The notes beneath the pieces are model-generated. The model was not told the origin of the DNA, did not search any database, and saw only the letters and a list, made by a program, of their open reading frames with translations. A DNA stretch of 43,409 nucleotides from an uncultured Alteromonadales bacterium (GTDB taxonomy: Bacteria; Pseudomonadota; Gammaproteobacteria; Pseudomonadales; Cellvibrionaceae), in contig CALMJT010000166.1 in the NCBI GenBank assembly GCA_937864365.1, positions 1-43,409 of the forward strand, written 5' to 3'. Positions 25,097 through 33,028 of the stretch are shown piece by piece. The translations under genes and the position numbers were made by a program. Positions within the stretch are counted from its first letter, which is position 1; each line of letters starts with the position of its first letter.

Positions 25097-25798
25097 CTAA
25101 AATGGCCAGAGAGGGCCGTTAAAAAATCGAGACAACCAACCTTGCCGATTAGTATTGGCAAGCTCGCCCGTACCGCTGTATGAAATTCGAGCGTTGGCGA
25201 TACGCGTTGATACAACCGTATTATCGGTGGCAATATCACCGGGACGAATAATACCGCTCAAGCGAATGTATTCATCGCCACGATTAATGGTGATCCATTT
25301 TTCACCGCGAATCACAAGATTACCATTGGGCAGAATATCTGCCACGGTTACCGTGATATCACCAATTAAACTGTTACTTTGGTCGGCATCTGCTTCTCCG
25401 GTAAATTCTCTTTCTGCGACCAGATCGGTTAATAAACTCAGATTTTTTACACTAACTCCAGAACCTAATACCGTGCCCTCTTCTATATTAACGTCGTCAT
25501 CTTTTACCAACGATACATTGGACGATTTACTGGAACTGGTTTCTTCCTCAAGAATAACGGTGATGATATCCCCAATGCGCATGGCTTTAGCATCGGTGTA
25601 CAGAGAGATCGAATAATTTTCGCTGTACAAAGATCCATTACTCGGCGGAATTACCGGCGGCGGTGGTGCGATAACCGGCGCATAAAACGGATCAGAATCC
25701 GGTGTCGGCATTCTGGATTGACCCGCGCAGCCCGCCAGACTTATTAATGGAATTAGGCAGAGAGACAAACGCTTGTAGAAATTAAATAATTGTGTCAT
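25097..25798 (-). CDS. flgH: Flagellar L-ring lipoprotein FlgH
   Basis: A 233-residue outer-membrane lipoprotein with lipobox LAGC (lipidated Cys24) after a short signal peptide. The middle includes [20 protein letters not shown] and the C-terminus [20 protein letters not shown], both typical of FlgH. It builds the L-ring in the outer membrane together with the P-ring. A proline-rich stretch (about 38-52) follows the lipidation site. The gap to flgG is 117 bp without a clear promoter. Confidence 0.97.
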   Translation of the reverse strand: MTQLFNFYKRLSLCLIPLISLAGCAGQSRMPTPDSDPFYAPVIAPPPPVIPPSNGSLYSENYSISLYTDAKAMRIGDIITVILEEETSSSKSSNVSLVKDDDVNIEEGTVLGSGVSVKNLSLLTDLVAEREFTGEADADQSNSLIGDITVTVADILPNGNLVIRGEKWITINRGDEYIRLSGIIRPGDIATDNTVVSTRIANARISYSGTGELANTNRQGWLSRFFNGPLWPF

Positions 25799-25915
25799 TT
25801 TTTATACTTCTTTGCTTTAGCATCCACAAACAGTCGCACCGTTATTCGTTATTATTTTCTGTTGTTTGCGAGAATGATGAATGCAACTATTTACTGCACG
25901 GTTATTAATGCCAAA

Positions 25916-26701
25916 TTAAAGATTTTGACTAATAAACTGCAACATTTGATCGGCCGTAGTCACAACCTTTGAATTTAATTCGTAAACACGTTGCGTAGTA
26001 ATCATATTTACCATTTCTTCGACAATATCCACGTTAGAGTTTTCGAGTGTACCTTGTAATAAATCCCCTAAACCATTTTGACCCGGCGTACCTGTTAGGG
26101 GGTTACCACTTGCGGCGGTTTCATAAAATAAGTTGCCGCCAAAGGCTTCTAAACCCGATGGATTAATAAAGTCGACAATTTCAATCGTGCCAATTTGAGT
26201 TGGGTTGGTTTGCCCTCTGATATTGGCGGTCACAATTCCGTCTGTACCAATAGTTAATGTACTGGTATTTTCTGGAACGGTAATAGCAGGATCGAGTAAT
26301 AAACCATTGGCATTTACCAAGTCACCATCGGAATTTAAATGAAATTGGCCGTTACGTGTGTATGCAGTTGTACCATCGGGTAACGCTATTTGAAAAAAAC
26401 CGCGACCGCTAATGGCTACATCCAATGCTTGATCGGTAACTTGTAAACTGCCTTCTGTAAATTGTTTTTGCGTACTTACCACGCGCACACCAGTACCTAG
26501 CTGCAAACCCGACGGTAAGGTAGTATCTTGGGTTGATTGCGCACCGGGTTGACGAGTAATTTGATAAATTAGATCTTCAAATACTGCGGCATCACGCTTA
26601 TAACCAACGGTCGATGCATTAGCCAGATTATTTGAAATGGTTGTTAGTTGGGTGTCTTGAGCACTTAAACCCGTTTTACTTACATACAGTGCTGCGTGCA
26701 T
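25916..26701 (-). CDS. flgG: Flagellar distal rod protein FlgG
   Basis: A 261-residue rod protein of the FlgBCEFG family. The N-terminus MHAALYVSKTGLSAQDTQLT and the motif ISNNLANASTVGYKRD are the conserved rod/hook signature. The C-terminus has the shared NSNVDIVEEMVNMITTQRVY with YELNSKV motif. Its length equals the usual 260-262. A 248-bp gap containing a palindromic repeat separates it from flgF, although these two genes are usually almost contiguous. Confidence 0.98.
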   Translation of the reverse strand: MHAALYVSKTGLSAQDTQLTTISNNLANASTVGYKRDAAVFEDLIYQITRQPGAQSTQDTTLPSGLQLGTGVRVVSTQKQFTEGSLQVTDQALDVAISGRGFFQIALPDGTTAYTRNGQFHLNSDGDLVNANGLLLDPAITVPENTSTLTIGTDGIVTANIRGQTNPTQIGTIEIVDFINPSGLEAFGGNLFYETAASGNPLTGTPGQNGLGDLLQGTLENSNVDIVEEMVNMITTQRVYELNSKVVTTADQMLQFISQNL

Positions 26702-26792
26702 AAATACCTCTGATGTTCAATATTTTTAATAAAAAATTGGGTCCGTTAAATTAGCTGGTATTTTTTGACAAAAAACTACCGAATTACTTTTT

Positions 26793-26945
26793 GGAACCTC
26801 TGATTAACTCATCCATGATTTAATCGGAGGACAGAAATTGAAAATGCGATTTCCAATTTCTTCGCAATTTCAATCACTTATAGTTCTTGAAATTGGTGAC
26901 ACATCCTTGTGTCACCGGAAACTCTAGGTTAACCGGAGTTTCTTT
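26793..26945 (+). repeat. Palindromic repeat, full copy between flgF and flgG
   Basis: About 153 bp, starting GGAACCTCTGATTAACTCAT and ending GTTAACCGGAGTTTCTT. The inner GACACATCCTTGTGTC mini-hairpin is perfect here. It lies 5 bp from the flgF stop codon, inside the flgF-to-flgL operon. Confidence 0.92.
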
Positions 26946-26949
26946 TTAT

Positions 26950-27699
26950 TTAAGAAAGCTGCAAAAGTTTAAGATTTGCATCGGCATTCTCTTCTACGGT
27001 TGACATTAATTTTATTTGTGTCTCGTATTGTCGAGCCAAAGCAATAACCGAGGTTAATTCACTGATGGTATTAACATTACTGGTTTCTAAAAATCCAGCA
27101 ATTACCGTGACGGAAGGATCATCAATAAATTCACCACCATCTCGTAATCTAAATAAACCGTCTTCACCTTTTTCTACATTTTCAAGATCAGGATTAACCA
27201 ATCGCAAACGATTAATATTGGCAAGCGCTTCTGGCCCCTGCCCCTGAATTTGCACACTGAGCGTACCATCCTTTGCAATTTGTAGTTTCTCAAGCGGTGG
27301 CAGAATAATTGGACCACCCTCGCCTAAAACCGGTAAACCATTACCGGTATGCAAAATACCTTCTGGGCTAATGACAAAATTACCGGCTCTTGTTAACGCC
27401 TCAGAACCGTCTGCCGTAGCAACCACCAAAAAACCATCACCCTCAATAGCAACGTCAAGATCGCGTCCGGTTAAATTTAAGGAGCCATGACTAAAATCGG
27501 TTGCGGGCCGCTCTGTTTGCGAATAGGCGCGAGTTGGAATGCCATCACCATAATAAACGCCCATGCTGCGCGCTTGCTCAAAGTCGGCTCTAAAGCCTGT
27601 TGTGTTGGCGTTCGCCAAATTATTGGCTCTGGCGGTTTGTGCTAACATATTATTTTTTGCACCCGTCATGGCGATATAAATTGCTCTATCCATATTCAA
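26950..27699 (-). CDS. flgF: Flagellar proximal rod protein FlgF
   Basis: A 249-residue rod protein with the N-terminus MDRAIYIAMTGAKNNMLAQT and the NNLANANTTGFRADFEQAR motif. The middle TSVIALARQYETQIKLMSTV at the C-terminal end matches FlgF rather than FlgG. It starts 89 bp downstream of a strong sigma-54 promoter match at 27788-27803 and is the first gene of the flgF-to-flgL operon. The start may be Met1 or Met3. Confidence 0.97.
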   Translation of the reverse strand: MNMDRAIYIAMTGAKNNMLAQTARANNLANANTTGFRADFEQARSMGVYYGDGIPTRAYSQTERPATDFSHGSLNLTGRDLDVAIEGDGFLVVATADGSEALTRAGNFVISPEGILHTGNGLPVLGEGGPIILPPLEKLQIAKDGTLSVQIQGQGPEALANINRLRLVNPDLENVEKGEDGLFRLRDGGEFIDDPSVTVIAGFLETSNVNTISELTSVIALARQYETQIKLMSTVEENADANLKLLQLS

Positions 27700-27787
27700 G
27701 GGCTCTCACAATACTAAAGAAAAAACATAAGCTGTCGAAAACATTAAAACCGGCTTATGACAAAAAATTACCGCTTTTTATTAAGTG

Positions 27788-27803
27788 AGCAAAGCCGATG
27801 CCA
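27788..27803 (-). promoter_or_regulatory. Sigma-54 promoter of the flgFGHIJKL operon
   Basis: On the minus strand this reads TGGCATCGGCTTTGCT. It matches the -24/-12 consensus TGGCAYG-N4-TTGCW with correct GG-N10-GC spacing, 85-90 bp upstream of flgF. It lies just after a terminator for flgE, so the two rod/hook operons are independently transcribed, as in Pseudomonas. Confidence 0.82.
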
Positions 27804-27812
27804 TAGAAAAAT

Positions 27813-27843
27813 AAAAACAAAAAAAAGGCGACTTTCGTCGCCC
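27813..27843 (-). terminator. Intrinsic terminator after flgE
   Basis: On the minus strand a perfect 6-bp stem (GGCGAC, loop GAAA, GTCGCC) is followed by a long T-run. It lies about 23 bp after the flgE stop codon and marks the end of the flgBCDE transcript. Confidence 0.88.
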
Positions 27844-27865
27844 AAATCGCACAGTCAATTCTTTT

Positions 27866-29128
27866 TTAACGGATATTAATAATGGTTTGCGTGACCTGAT
27901 CAGCCGTCTCAACCGTTTTAGAGTTTGCTTGATAATTACGTTGCGCAATAATCAATTGCACAAGCTGCTCGGTTAAATCGGTATTTGATTCCTCTAATAC
28001 ACCCGAGTTAACTAAGCCTAGCGCGGCAGAACCTGGAGCGCCAATATTTGCTTCGCCCGATTGAAAAGTTTGTGCCCAAGAATTATTGCCTACCGGTTGT
28101 AAGCCTTGGTTGTTGGTAAATTCCGCGAGCGCAACTTGACCCACAACACTAGATTGTCCGTTGGTAAATCGCGCAAATATGATTCCAAACTCGTCAATTT
28201 CTAATCCCGATAATCGACCGGTGGTAAATCCGTCTTGTGAAACATCGGCAACACCAAAATTAGAGCCAAATTGAGTAGAACCGCGATAATTAATCGTCAG
28301 TGTTGCACGTGCAGGGTCCGTTGCCTGAGGGTCAGACCAATTTAGAATGTCAAATTCGGTTGCTCCGGCAACACCATCTACCGCGCTTAAATTACCGGTA
28401 GAATCAAACGTTAATAGGTTGGGAACTGGATTACCGGTGGCATCAACCGAAGCTGCGGCTCCGTCGATATAAGTGTAGGCTTGCCATTGTGAAGGGCCAC
28501 CGGCTGGCGAGTTTTGTACGTAATATTGTGTCAGTGTATGCGATACGCCTAATGAATCAAATATTGTCACCGACGTAACGCTGTTATAGCTGGCCGCATC
28601 TGTTGAATCAAACGTAGTTACCAGCGGTGGTAATTCACCGGCATCGAGATTAATTCGCCAATCAACATCGACGGTTTGTTGGGGCGCAATATTATCGGTT
28701 GATAATTGAAGATCGGTTAATACACCGATGATGTTATTGTCATCGTCGGCTCCAAAGCCTTGAACAATAGATCCTGAGTTATTGACCAAAAAACCACTCT
28801 CGTTAACACCGAAGGTTCCGTCGCGGGTATAATTTAATTCACCACCGGCATCAACAATAAAAAACCCTTCACCACTTATAGCAAGGTCTAATTCATTTTC
28901 GGTGTAAGCCAGATTACCTTGGTCAAATGATTGCGCCACCTCGGTGACTCGTACACCATCGCCAACTTCTAAAGAGCCTGATCCAAATAATGAGTTTGCG
29001 TAAATATCACCAAATTCGGTTCGACTTTCCTTAAACCCTATGGTTGAGGCGTTCGAAATATTATTACCCGTCACTTCAAGGTCAATATTTGCCGCACGAA
29101 TTCCACTGAGACCAATATTAAATGACAT
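27866..29128 (-). CDS. flgE: Flagellar hook protein FlgE
   Basis: A 420-residue hook subunit. The N-terminus [20 protein letters not shown] with [15 protein letters not shown] is the family hallmark. The variable middle domain carries the D1/D2 beta structure, and the C-terminus has [20 protein letters not shown] and [13 protein letters not shown]. It follows flgD after 34 bp and ends just before a strong terminator, so it closes the flgBCDE operon. Confidence 0.98.
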   Translation of the reverse strand: MSFNIGLSGIRAANIDLEVTGNNISNASTIGFKESRTEFGDIYANSLFGSGSLEVGDGVRVTEVAQSFDQGNLAYTENELDLAISGEGFFIVDAGGELNYTRDGTFGVNESGFLVNNSGSIVQGFGADDDNNIIGVLTDLQLSTDNIAPQQTVDVDWRINLDAGELPPLVTTFDSTDAASYNSVTSVTIFDSLGVSHTLTQYYVQNSPAGGPSQWQAYTYIDGAAASVDATGNPVPNLLTFDSTGNLSAVDGVAGATEFDILNWSDPQATDPARATLTINYRGSTQFGSNFGVADVSQDGFTTGRLSGLEIDEFGIIFARFTNGQSSVVGQVALAEFTNNQGLQPVGNNSWAQTFQSGEANIGAPGSAALGLVNSGVLEESNTDLTEQLVQLIIAQRNYQANSKTVETADQVTQTIINIR

Positions 29129-29162
29129 AATTTACTCCATCGAACCGAATAAAACGGTGTTT

Positions 29163-29876
29163 TTATTGTTCATTAAACTGAATAACATCGTTAATGCTGT
29201 ATGCGCCTATACCGGCAAGGTTTAGCGTGAGCTCTCCGTTTCCACCAACGGTGACACTGTTAACATTTGCGCTTAAACCGGTATCCAATTGTGTAGTACT
29301 GCCATTAATATCTGCGGTTACCGTAATTCGGTATTCACCGCTATCGATGTTAGATCTTGATGATTGCCAGTCGATAAGCTCGCCGTTAACTTCGGCAAAA
29401 CTGCCATCCCAGCGGAAAACCAATTCCCCAGCGGCCTGAGTTCCTAATGGAATTCGATCGACAAAACTGCCTGCGCTGTCGAATATATCGATATTAACGT
29501 CGTTGCTGGAAGCCGGTAATTGCACTTGTCCAGAAACCACGCCACCGGGTGCTAATAAGGCGGTATTGGAAGGAACGGTTACCGAAGTTCCAACCAGCGA
29601 CGAAGCGGCCAAAGCTTGGTTAGATAAAAATGAACTGCTAAAGTCGGTAAAATTATTGTTTAATTCACCCAGGCTTTCTAATTGTGAAAATTGCGCAAGT
29701 TGTGCGACGAATTCACTGTTTTCTTGAGGTTCTAATGGGTTTTGATTTTGCAATTGCGTTGTTAATAATTGCAGAAAAACATCTCTACCTAGATCGTCGC
29801 CGTCATCCGTTTCTTCTGTAGCGCGGTTTTCAAGTGAGAAACGACTTAGTACCGATTCAACATTGGAAATATCCAT
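29163..29876 (-). CDS. flgD: Flagellar hook capping protein FlgD
   Basis: A 237-residue hook-cap scaffold. The N-terminal FLQLLTTQLQNQNPLEPQEN segment is conserved in FlgD and is needed for export and capping. The middle section includes beta strands of the FlgD Ig-like and tudor-like domains (VFRWDGSFAEVNGELIDWQS). It lies 22 bp after flgC and 34 bp before flgE. Confidence 0.97.
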   Translation of the reverse strand: MDISNVESVLSRFSLENRATEETDDGDDLGRDVFLQLLTTQLQNQNPLEPQENSEFVAQLAQFSQLESLGELNNNFTDFSSSFLSNQALAASSLVGTSVTVPSNTALLAPGGVVSGQVQLPASSNDVNIDIFDSAGSFVDRIPLGTQAAGELVFRWDGSFAEVNGELIDWQSSRSNIDSGEYRITVTADINGSTTQLDTGLSANVNSVTVGGNGELTLNLAGIGAYSINDVIQFNEQ

Positions 29877-29898
29877 TATTTAATCTCCGCAAAAAGCC

Positions 29899-30339
29899 CT
29901 ACTGACCAAGCGTTAATATTCTTTGCATCATTGATTTTGCTGAATTAAGCACTTCAACGTTCATTTGATAGGCCTTTGAGCTTGAGATCATGTTCGTCAA
30001 TTCTTCTACGGCATTTACATTGGGGTAAAATACGTAACCGTCTTCGTTGGCGAGAGGATGGCCCGGCTCGTAACGTTGCTGCAACGGCGCATTTGATTCG
30101 ACAACACCTAAAACTTGAACACCACTGGTTTCACTGGGTCCTGCATCAAGAGTATCAAAATTAATATCCAAGGCCTCCTTCGCCACCGCGGCAAAAACTG
30201 GGTGGCGAGCGCGATAGGTTTCGTCAATACTCGATGCAGCGGACTCAGCGTTAGCCAAATTACTTGCCGTGGTATTAATTCGAACCGTATTTGCGCTCAG
30301 TGCCGACGCAGATGTTCTAAAGACATCGCCTAATGACAT
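29899..30339 (-). CDS. flgC: Flagellar basal-body rod protein FlgC
   Basis: A 146-residue rod protein of the usual FlgC length. N-terminus MSLGDVFRTSASALSANTVR, the GYVFYPNVNAVEELTNMISS motif, and C-terminus KAYQMNVEVLNSAKSMMQRI are diagnostic. It follows flgB by 15 bp. Confidence 0.97.
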   Translation of the reverse strand: MSLGDVFRTSASALSANTVRINTTASNLANAESAASSIDETYRARHPVFAAVAKEALDINFDTLDAGPSETSGVQVLGVVESNAPLQQRYEPGHPLANEDGYVFYPNVNAVEELTNMISSSKAYQMNVEVLNSAKSMMQRILTLGQ

Positions 30340-30354
30340 AATTTTTTACCTCTA

Positions 30355-30759
30355 TTATTCACCGCGTAATGCAGTTAACAGGCCGCTAAACCGACTTTTT
30401 AAGAATAAAAAACTGGATTCAAACGCTAATGAATTTTTCATAAACTCGGCGTGTTCAATGTGCTCTTCTACAGTATTGCCATCAATAGAAGGCTGCAAAG
30501 GATTTCGATACAAAAGTTCGTCATCGTTTATAACTACAGCGCCTCCGGGTCTGTGACCGGACTGAGTGACGTCCATATTCAAACCTTCAGTTTGGTTTGA
30601 AAGATGCTGTTCAAAAACGGCCTGAAAATTAAGATCTCGTGCTTTGAACCCAGGTGTTTCTGCATTGGCAATATTATTTGCCAATATATTTGCACGCTCG
30701 GTACGTTTTTGTAATGCAAGTGGGTGGATACCTAATGCAGTGTCAAAATTAATAGCCAC
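30355..30759 (-). CDS. flgB: Flagellar basal-body rod protein FlgB
   Basis: A 134-residue rod protein of the usual length, with GIHPLALQKRTERANILANN and IANAETPGFKARDLNFQAVF near the N-terminus and SFLFLKSRFSGLLTALRGE at the C-terminus. The start codon is GTG and the protein begins MAINFDTALG, aligning well with family starts. It is the first gene of flgBCDE. The upstream region contains a solo repeat hairpin and a weak sigma-54 candidate 205 bp away. The genes commonly found upstream of flgB (flgA, cheV, cheR) are absent. Confidence 0.97.
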   Translation of the reverse strand: MAINFDTALGIHPLALQKRTERANILANNIANAETPGFKARDLNFQAVFEQHLSNQTEGLNMDVTQSGHRPGGAVVINDDELLYRNPLQPSIDGNTVEEHIEHAEFMKNSLAFESSFLFLKSRFSGLLTALRGE

Positions 30760-30862
30760 GATAATTACTCATTTCACAGATTGATTTTTTTGCAGAACAA
30801 CCATCAACTCGTTAAAAATTCCAGCTTTATGAATAAACTAAAAATCTCTGCAATTTCATCCT

Positions 30863-30908
30863 TAGGAACCTCTGATTAAATCAGGGATAAGTTAATCGGA
30901 GGTTCCTT
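30863..30908. repeat. Palindromic repeat, solo-hairpin form in the flgB leader
   Basis: TAGGAACCTCTGATTAA, a 13-bp loop and TTAATCGGAGGTTCCT form an almost perfect palindrome (15 of 16 pairs) identical to the outer hairpin of the full element. It lies 104 bp upstream of flgB, where it would be transcribed as a stem-loop if the promoter is further upstream. Confidence 0.8.
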
Positions 30909-30922
30909 TGGTAAATCTATTT

Positions 30923-30942
30923 ATTGCCGCTTTAACGGCAAT
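30923..30942. repeat. Perfect 7-bp inverted repeat ATTGCCG/CGGCAAT
   Basis: The two arms are separated by CTTTAA. It lies between the flgB gene and the weak sigma-54 candidate. It could be an operator or an RNA hairpin; the function is unknown. Confidence 0.4.
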
Positions 30943-30963
30943 GCACTCTCACAAATGGGTTAA

Positions 30964-30979
30964 AGCGAGAACTAGGCCA
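30964..30979 (-). promoter_or_regulatory. Weak sigma-54 promoter candidate for flgBCDE
   Basis: On the minus strand TGGCCTAGTTCTCGCT. It has TGGC and GG-N10-GC spacing, but the -12 region is CGC instead of TGC. It is 205 bp upstream of flgB, unusually far, with a repeat hairpin in between. Confidence 0.35.
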
Positions 30980-31147
30980 ACAGTGTTACTGATTGAACAT
31001 TTTGTGTTAGTCGCAGAATTTGATACAACATTCTGAGGAGTTATCAAAAAACATGGAATATGAGAGTTTTTGATTCTCTCTAGAAAACTATGATCAAGTC
31101 TGAAAAAATTCCGCAAACCTAAAGCTTATTAGCGTTTACTTAATAAA

Positions 31148-31267
31148 CTGCTAATTAACTCCGCCATATTTAAATAGCGGTAAGAAATAGAAATAAAATT
31201 TCTGAATTTTTCACAAACTCAAGCAATGTCCTCTGATCAAGTCAGGGATGAGTTAAGCAGTGGTTCC
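31148..31267 (+). repeat. Palindromic repeat, degenerate copy
   Basis: CTGCTAATTAACTCCGCC, then GAAATAGAAATAAAATTTC in place of the central arm, then CCTCTGATCAAGTCAGGG and GTTAAGCAGTGGTTCC. The order matches the family, but the right third is missing and a second hairpin end is joined to it. Confidence 0.5.
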
Positions 31268-31399
31268 AAAAGTTATTCGAGAGGAAATAGTTTGCCGTGT
31301 AATTTTACTTCAGCAAAAATTAGTGAAAAACACTCGTACTACAAAACGTAGAATTCAGGGGAATTTATCAATTGGAAGAGTTTATTAATTAGAAGAATC

Positions 31400-31558
31400 T
31401 ATAGGAACCTCTGATTAACTCATCCATGATTTAATCAGAGGACAGAAATTGAAAATGCGATTTCCAATTTCTTCACAATTTCAATCACTTACCGTTCTTG
31501 AAATTGGCAACACATCCTTGTGTCGCGAGAAACTCTAGGTTAATCAGAGTTTCCTATA
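31400..31558 (+). repeat. Palindromic repeat, best-preserved copy (reference orientation)
   Basis: A 159-bp element flanked by TATAGGAA and TTCCTATA. Terminal inverted repeats AGGAACCTCTGATTAA and TTAATCAGAGTTTCCT match at 15 of 16 positions. Inside are a second hairpin formed by CCTCTGATTAA and TTAATCAGAGG, a GAAATTG/CAATTTC arm pair and a GTGT-type mini-hairpin. It contains no open frame of note. Confidence 0.95.
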
Positions 31559-31798
31559 AATTATAAGATTTTGGAGATTAGAAGGCTTTGTAATTTAAAA
31601 CAGTTTACGAATTAAAAACACTTATCAATGAGACAGACAAACAACGAATGTTACCGCGTGGAGTGAAAGCGAATAAAAGCCTAGTAATACAGTGAGATAT
31701 CAATCGAATCAATACCGAATATGCGGTATTCATAAAGATACAAGAGTAACGAAGGTTACCGTTTAAAGATCGCAATATTAAGCTAGAGCACTGATACA

Positions 31799-31836
31799 GG
31801 TACTCTGATTAATTCGCAAAGAGTTAACCAGAGTCC
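31799..31836. repeat. Palindromic repeat, solo-hairpin form
   Basis: GGTACTCTGATTAATT, a short loop and GAGTTAACCAGAGTCC: a truncated outer hairpin of the family. Confidence 0.55.
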
Positions 31837-31913
31837 AATGCTGTTCGTGCTCTAACGAATTAGATGATGAGGATAATGTTCACCCGCGAACACCACAAAT
31901 ACAGCGGGCCCTA

Positions 31914-32102
31914 TTAATCGTCTATGTCATCAAAATCAAATTCGCGCAGCTCTCGACTAAGCCTACGCTCTTCTAACGCGTCTTCTAATCTTCTACGGGC
32001 ATCAATTTGCAAGTTTTTAGCGGTGAAGTTGTCCAGCTCATCACCGATGCTGTTAAGCACATCACTTGAATTGAAGTCGTCATTGGTTAGTTCGTCACGC
32101 AT
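31914..32102 (-). CDS. Small PA3496-family putative envelope-integrity protein
   Basis: A 62-residue cytoplasmic, highly charged protein. The core ARRRLEDALEERRLSRELRE followed by an acidic tail (FDFDDIDD) matches the small PA3496-type family of gammaproteobacteria, where an ARRRLE-L-E-RRL-REL-E motif follows an acidic N-terminal half. The ATG at 32102 has a GAGG ribosome binding site 8 nt upstream. It stands alone between repeat-rich spacers and has no linked flagellar role that I can see. Family membership is based on the motif only. Confidence 0.75.
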   Translation of the reverse strand: MRDELTNDDFNSSDVLNSIGDELDNFTAKNLQIDARRRLEDALEERRLSRELREFDFDDIDD

Positions 32103-33028
32103 AAAATCATCCTCAACAATTCCAACAAAATTAATCGCTTGTAAGAATCACTGTGTTCTACCCGCAACTAGGAGGCTACAACAACCAGCCACCTTATTGG
32201 GATCGTTCCAACAGCTGACAATTGCAAAAATAACTATAGAATACCTTTTTCGTCAAGAATATTTTTTCACTAATGTGTGCTGCGCTTTTAAAGTGAGTCA
32301 AAATATACTTTACCGAAGCCGACACTTTTGCGGATTCAAACACAACCGACGCTGAACACGATTCCCACAGGGGGTATAGATTCGTGTTTTTTAGTAAGCT
32401 CTTTTGCGTTTTGAATGCACCGGCATCACCGAGCTACTTGCTGCATTCAGCAAACCTCAAGCCAAAAAATGACCACGGTAGAAACTAAGGTTAACGAATA
32501 GTTGCTAATGCTACGAAAGTCTATAAAACAAGGTAAAAGCGGCCGTTATCTACTCTAATTGGATTAAAAACTCAGCGCGCTACAGAGACTTTCAATCGTG
32601 GAACTGGTTAAAAATTGTTTGGTAACTATTAACCGTAATTTTTAATCCTGTTTGCACTAATCGGTAATGTTCGAAAACAAACAATCTTTCAAACATTTTT
32701 TAATCAGCGAGTATCATATCGCCATGTACGAATCTCTAGGAACCCCTAAGTTAACGCATCCATGATTTAGTTAGAGGTTTCTGTAATTTAAACGGCTTGT
32801 TAAATATAGCAGGTGAACAAAATAAAGAATGGAATGGATACCCATCAGCTTAACCGAGAAACTTAAAAAATGTATCTATAAAGAACGTATCTATAAAGGC
32901 TCTGTGTTTATAAAAGCACCGCGCTTTAGGGAGAAACCTCGGCAAGGCCCTATTTAATTAAACGTCAATTAACTCAAACTTCAATCAGCGTCATAAATAC
33001 AATTTAATGTGTAAACTCAAAGTACGCT
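32103..33028. other. Spacer between the PA3496-type gene and fleR
   Basis: No gene is visible in these 926 bp. The only recognisable feature is a solo repeat hairpin at 32736-32783. A plus-strand open frame that overlaps the PA3496-type gene (31924-32355) has a low-complexity composition and is a shadow. Confidence 0.5.
32736..32783. repeat. Palindromic repeat, solo-hairpin form
   Basis: CTAGGAACCCCTAAGTTAAC, then CATCCATGATTTAGTTAGAG and GTTTCTG: the outer hairpin of the family with drift in one arm. Confidence 0.65.

Larger units (their letters stand above)
30760..31913. other. Repeat-rich spacer upstream of flgB
   Basis: I see no gene in these 1154 bp. They hold four repeat copies: a solo hairpin (30863-30908), a degenerate copy (31148-31267), a full copy (31400-31558) and a solo hairpin (31799-31836). 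They also hold a perfect 7-bp inverted repeat (ATTGCCG, six bases, CGGCAAT, 30923-30942) and a weak sigma-54 candidate at 30964-30979. No recognisable remnant of flgA, cheV or cheR is visible. Confidence 0.6.

Noticed and set aside
25155-25616. 153-codon plus-strand open frame inside flgH
   Set aside because: Antisense shadow of a well-recognised flagellar gene; no family resemblance.
30864-30908. Solo repeat hairpins as intrinsic terminators
   Set aside because: The stems are strong, but no T-run follows in either direction in most copies, so I list them as repeats only.
31924-32355. 143-codon plus-strand open frame over the PA3496-type gene
   Set aside because: Antisense shadow: Ser-rich translation of the acidic, Arg-rich small gene. 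The minus-strand gene has the family motif and a good ribosome binding site.
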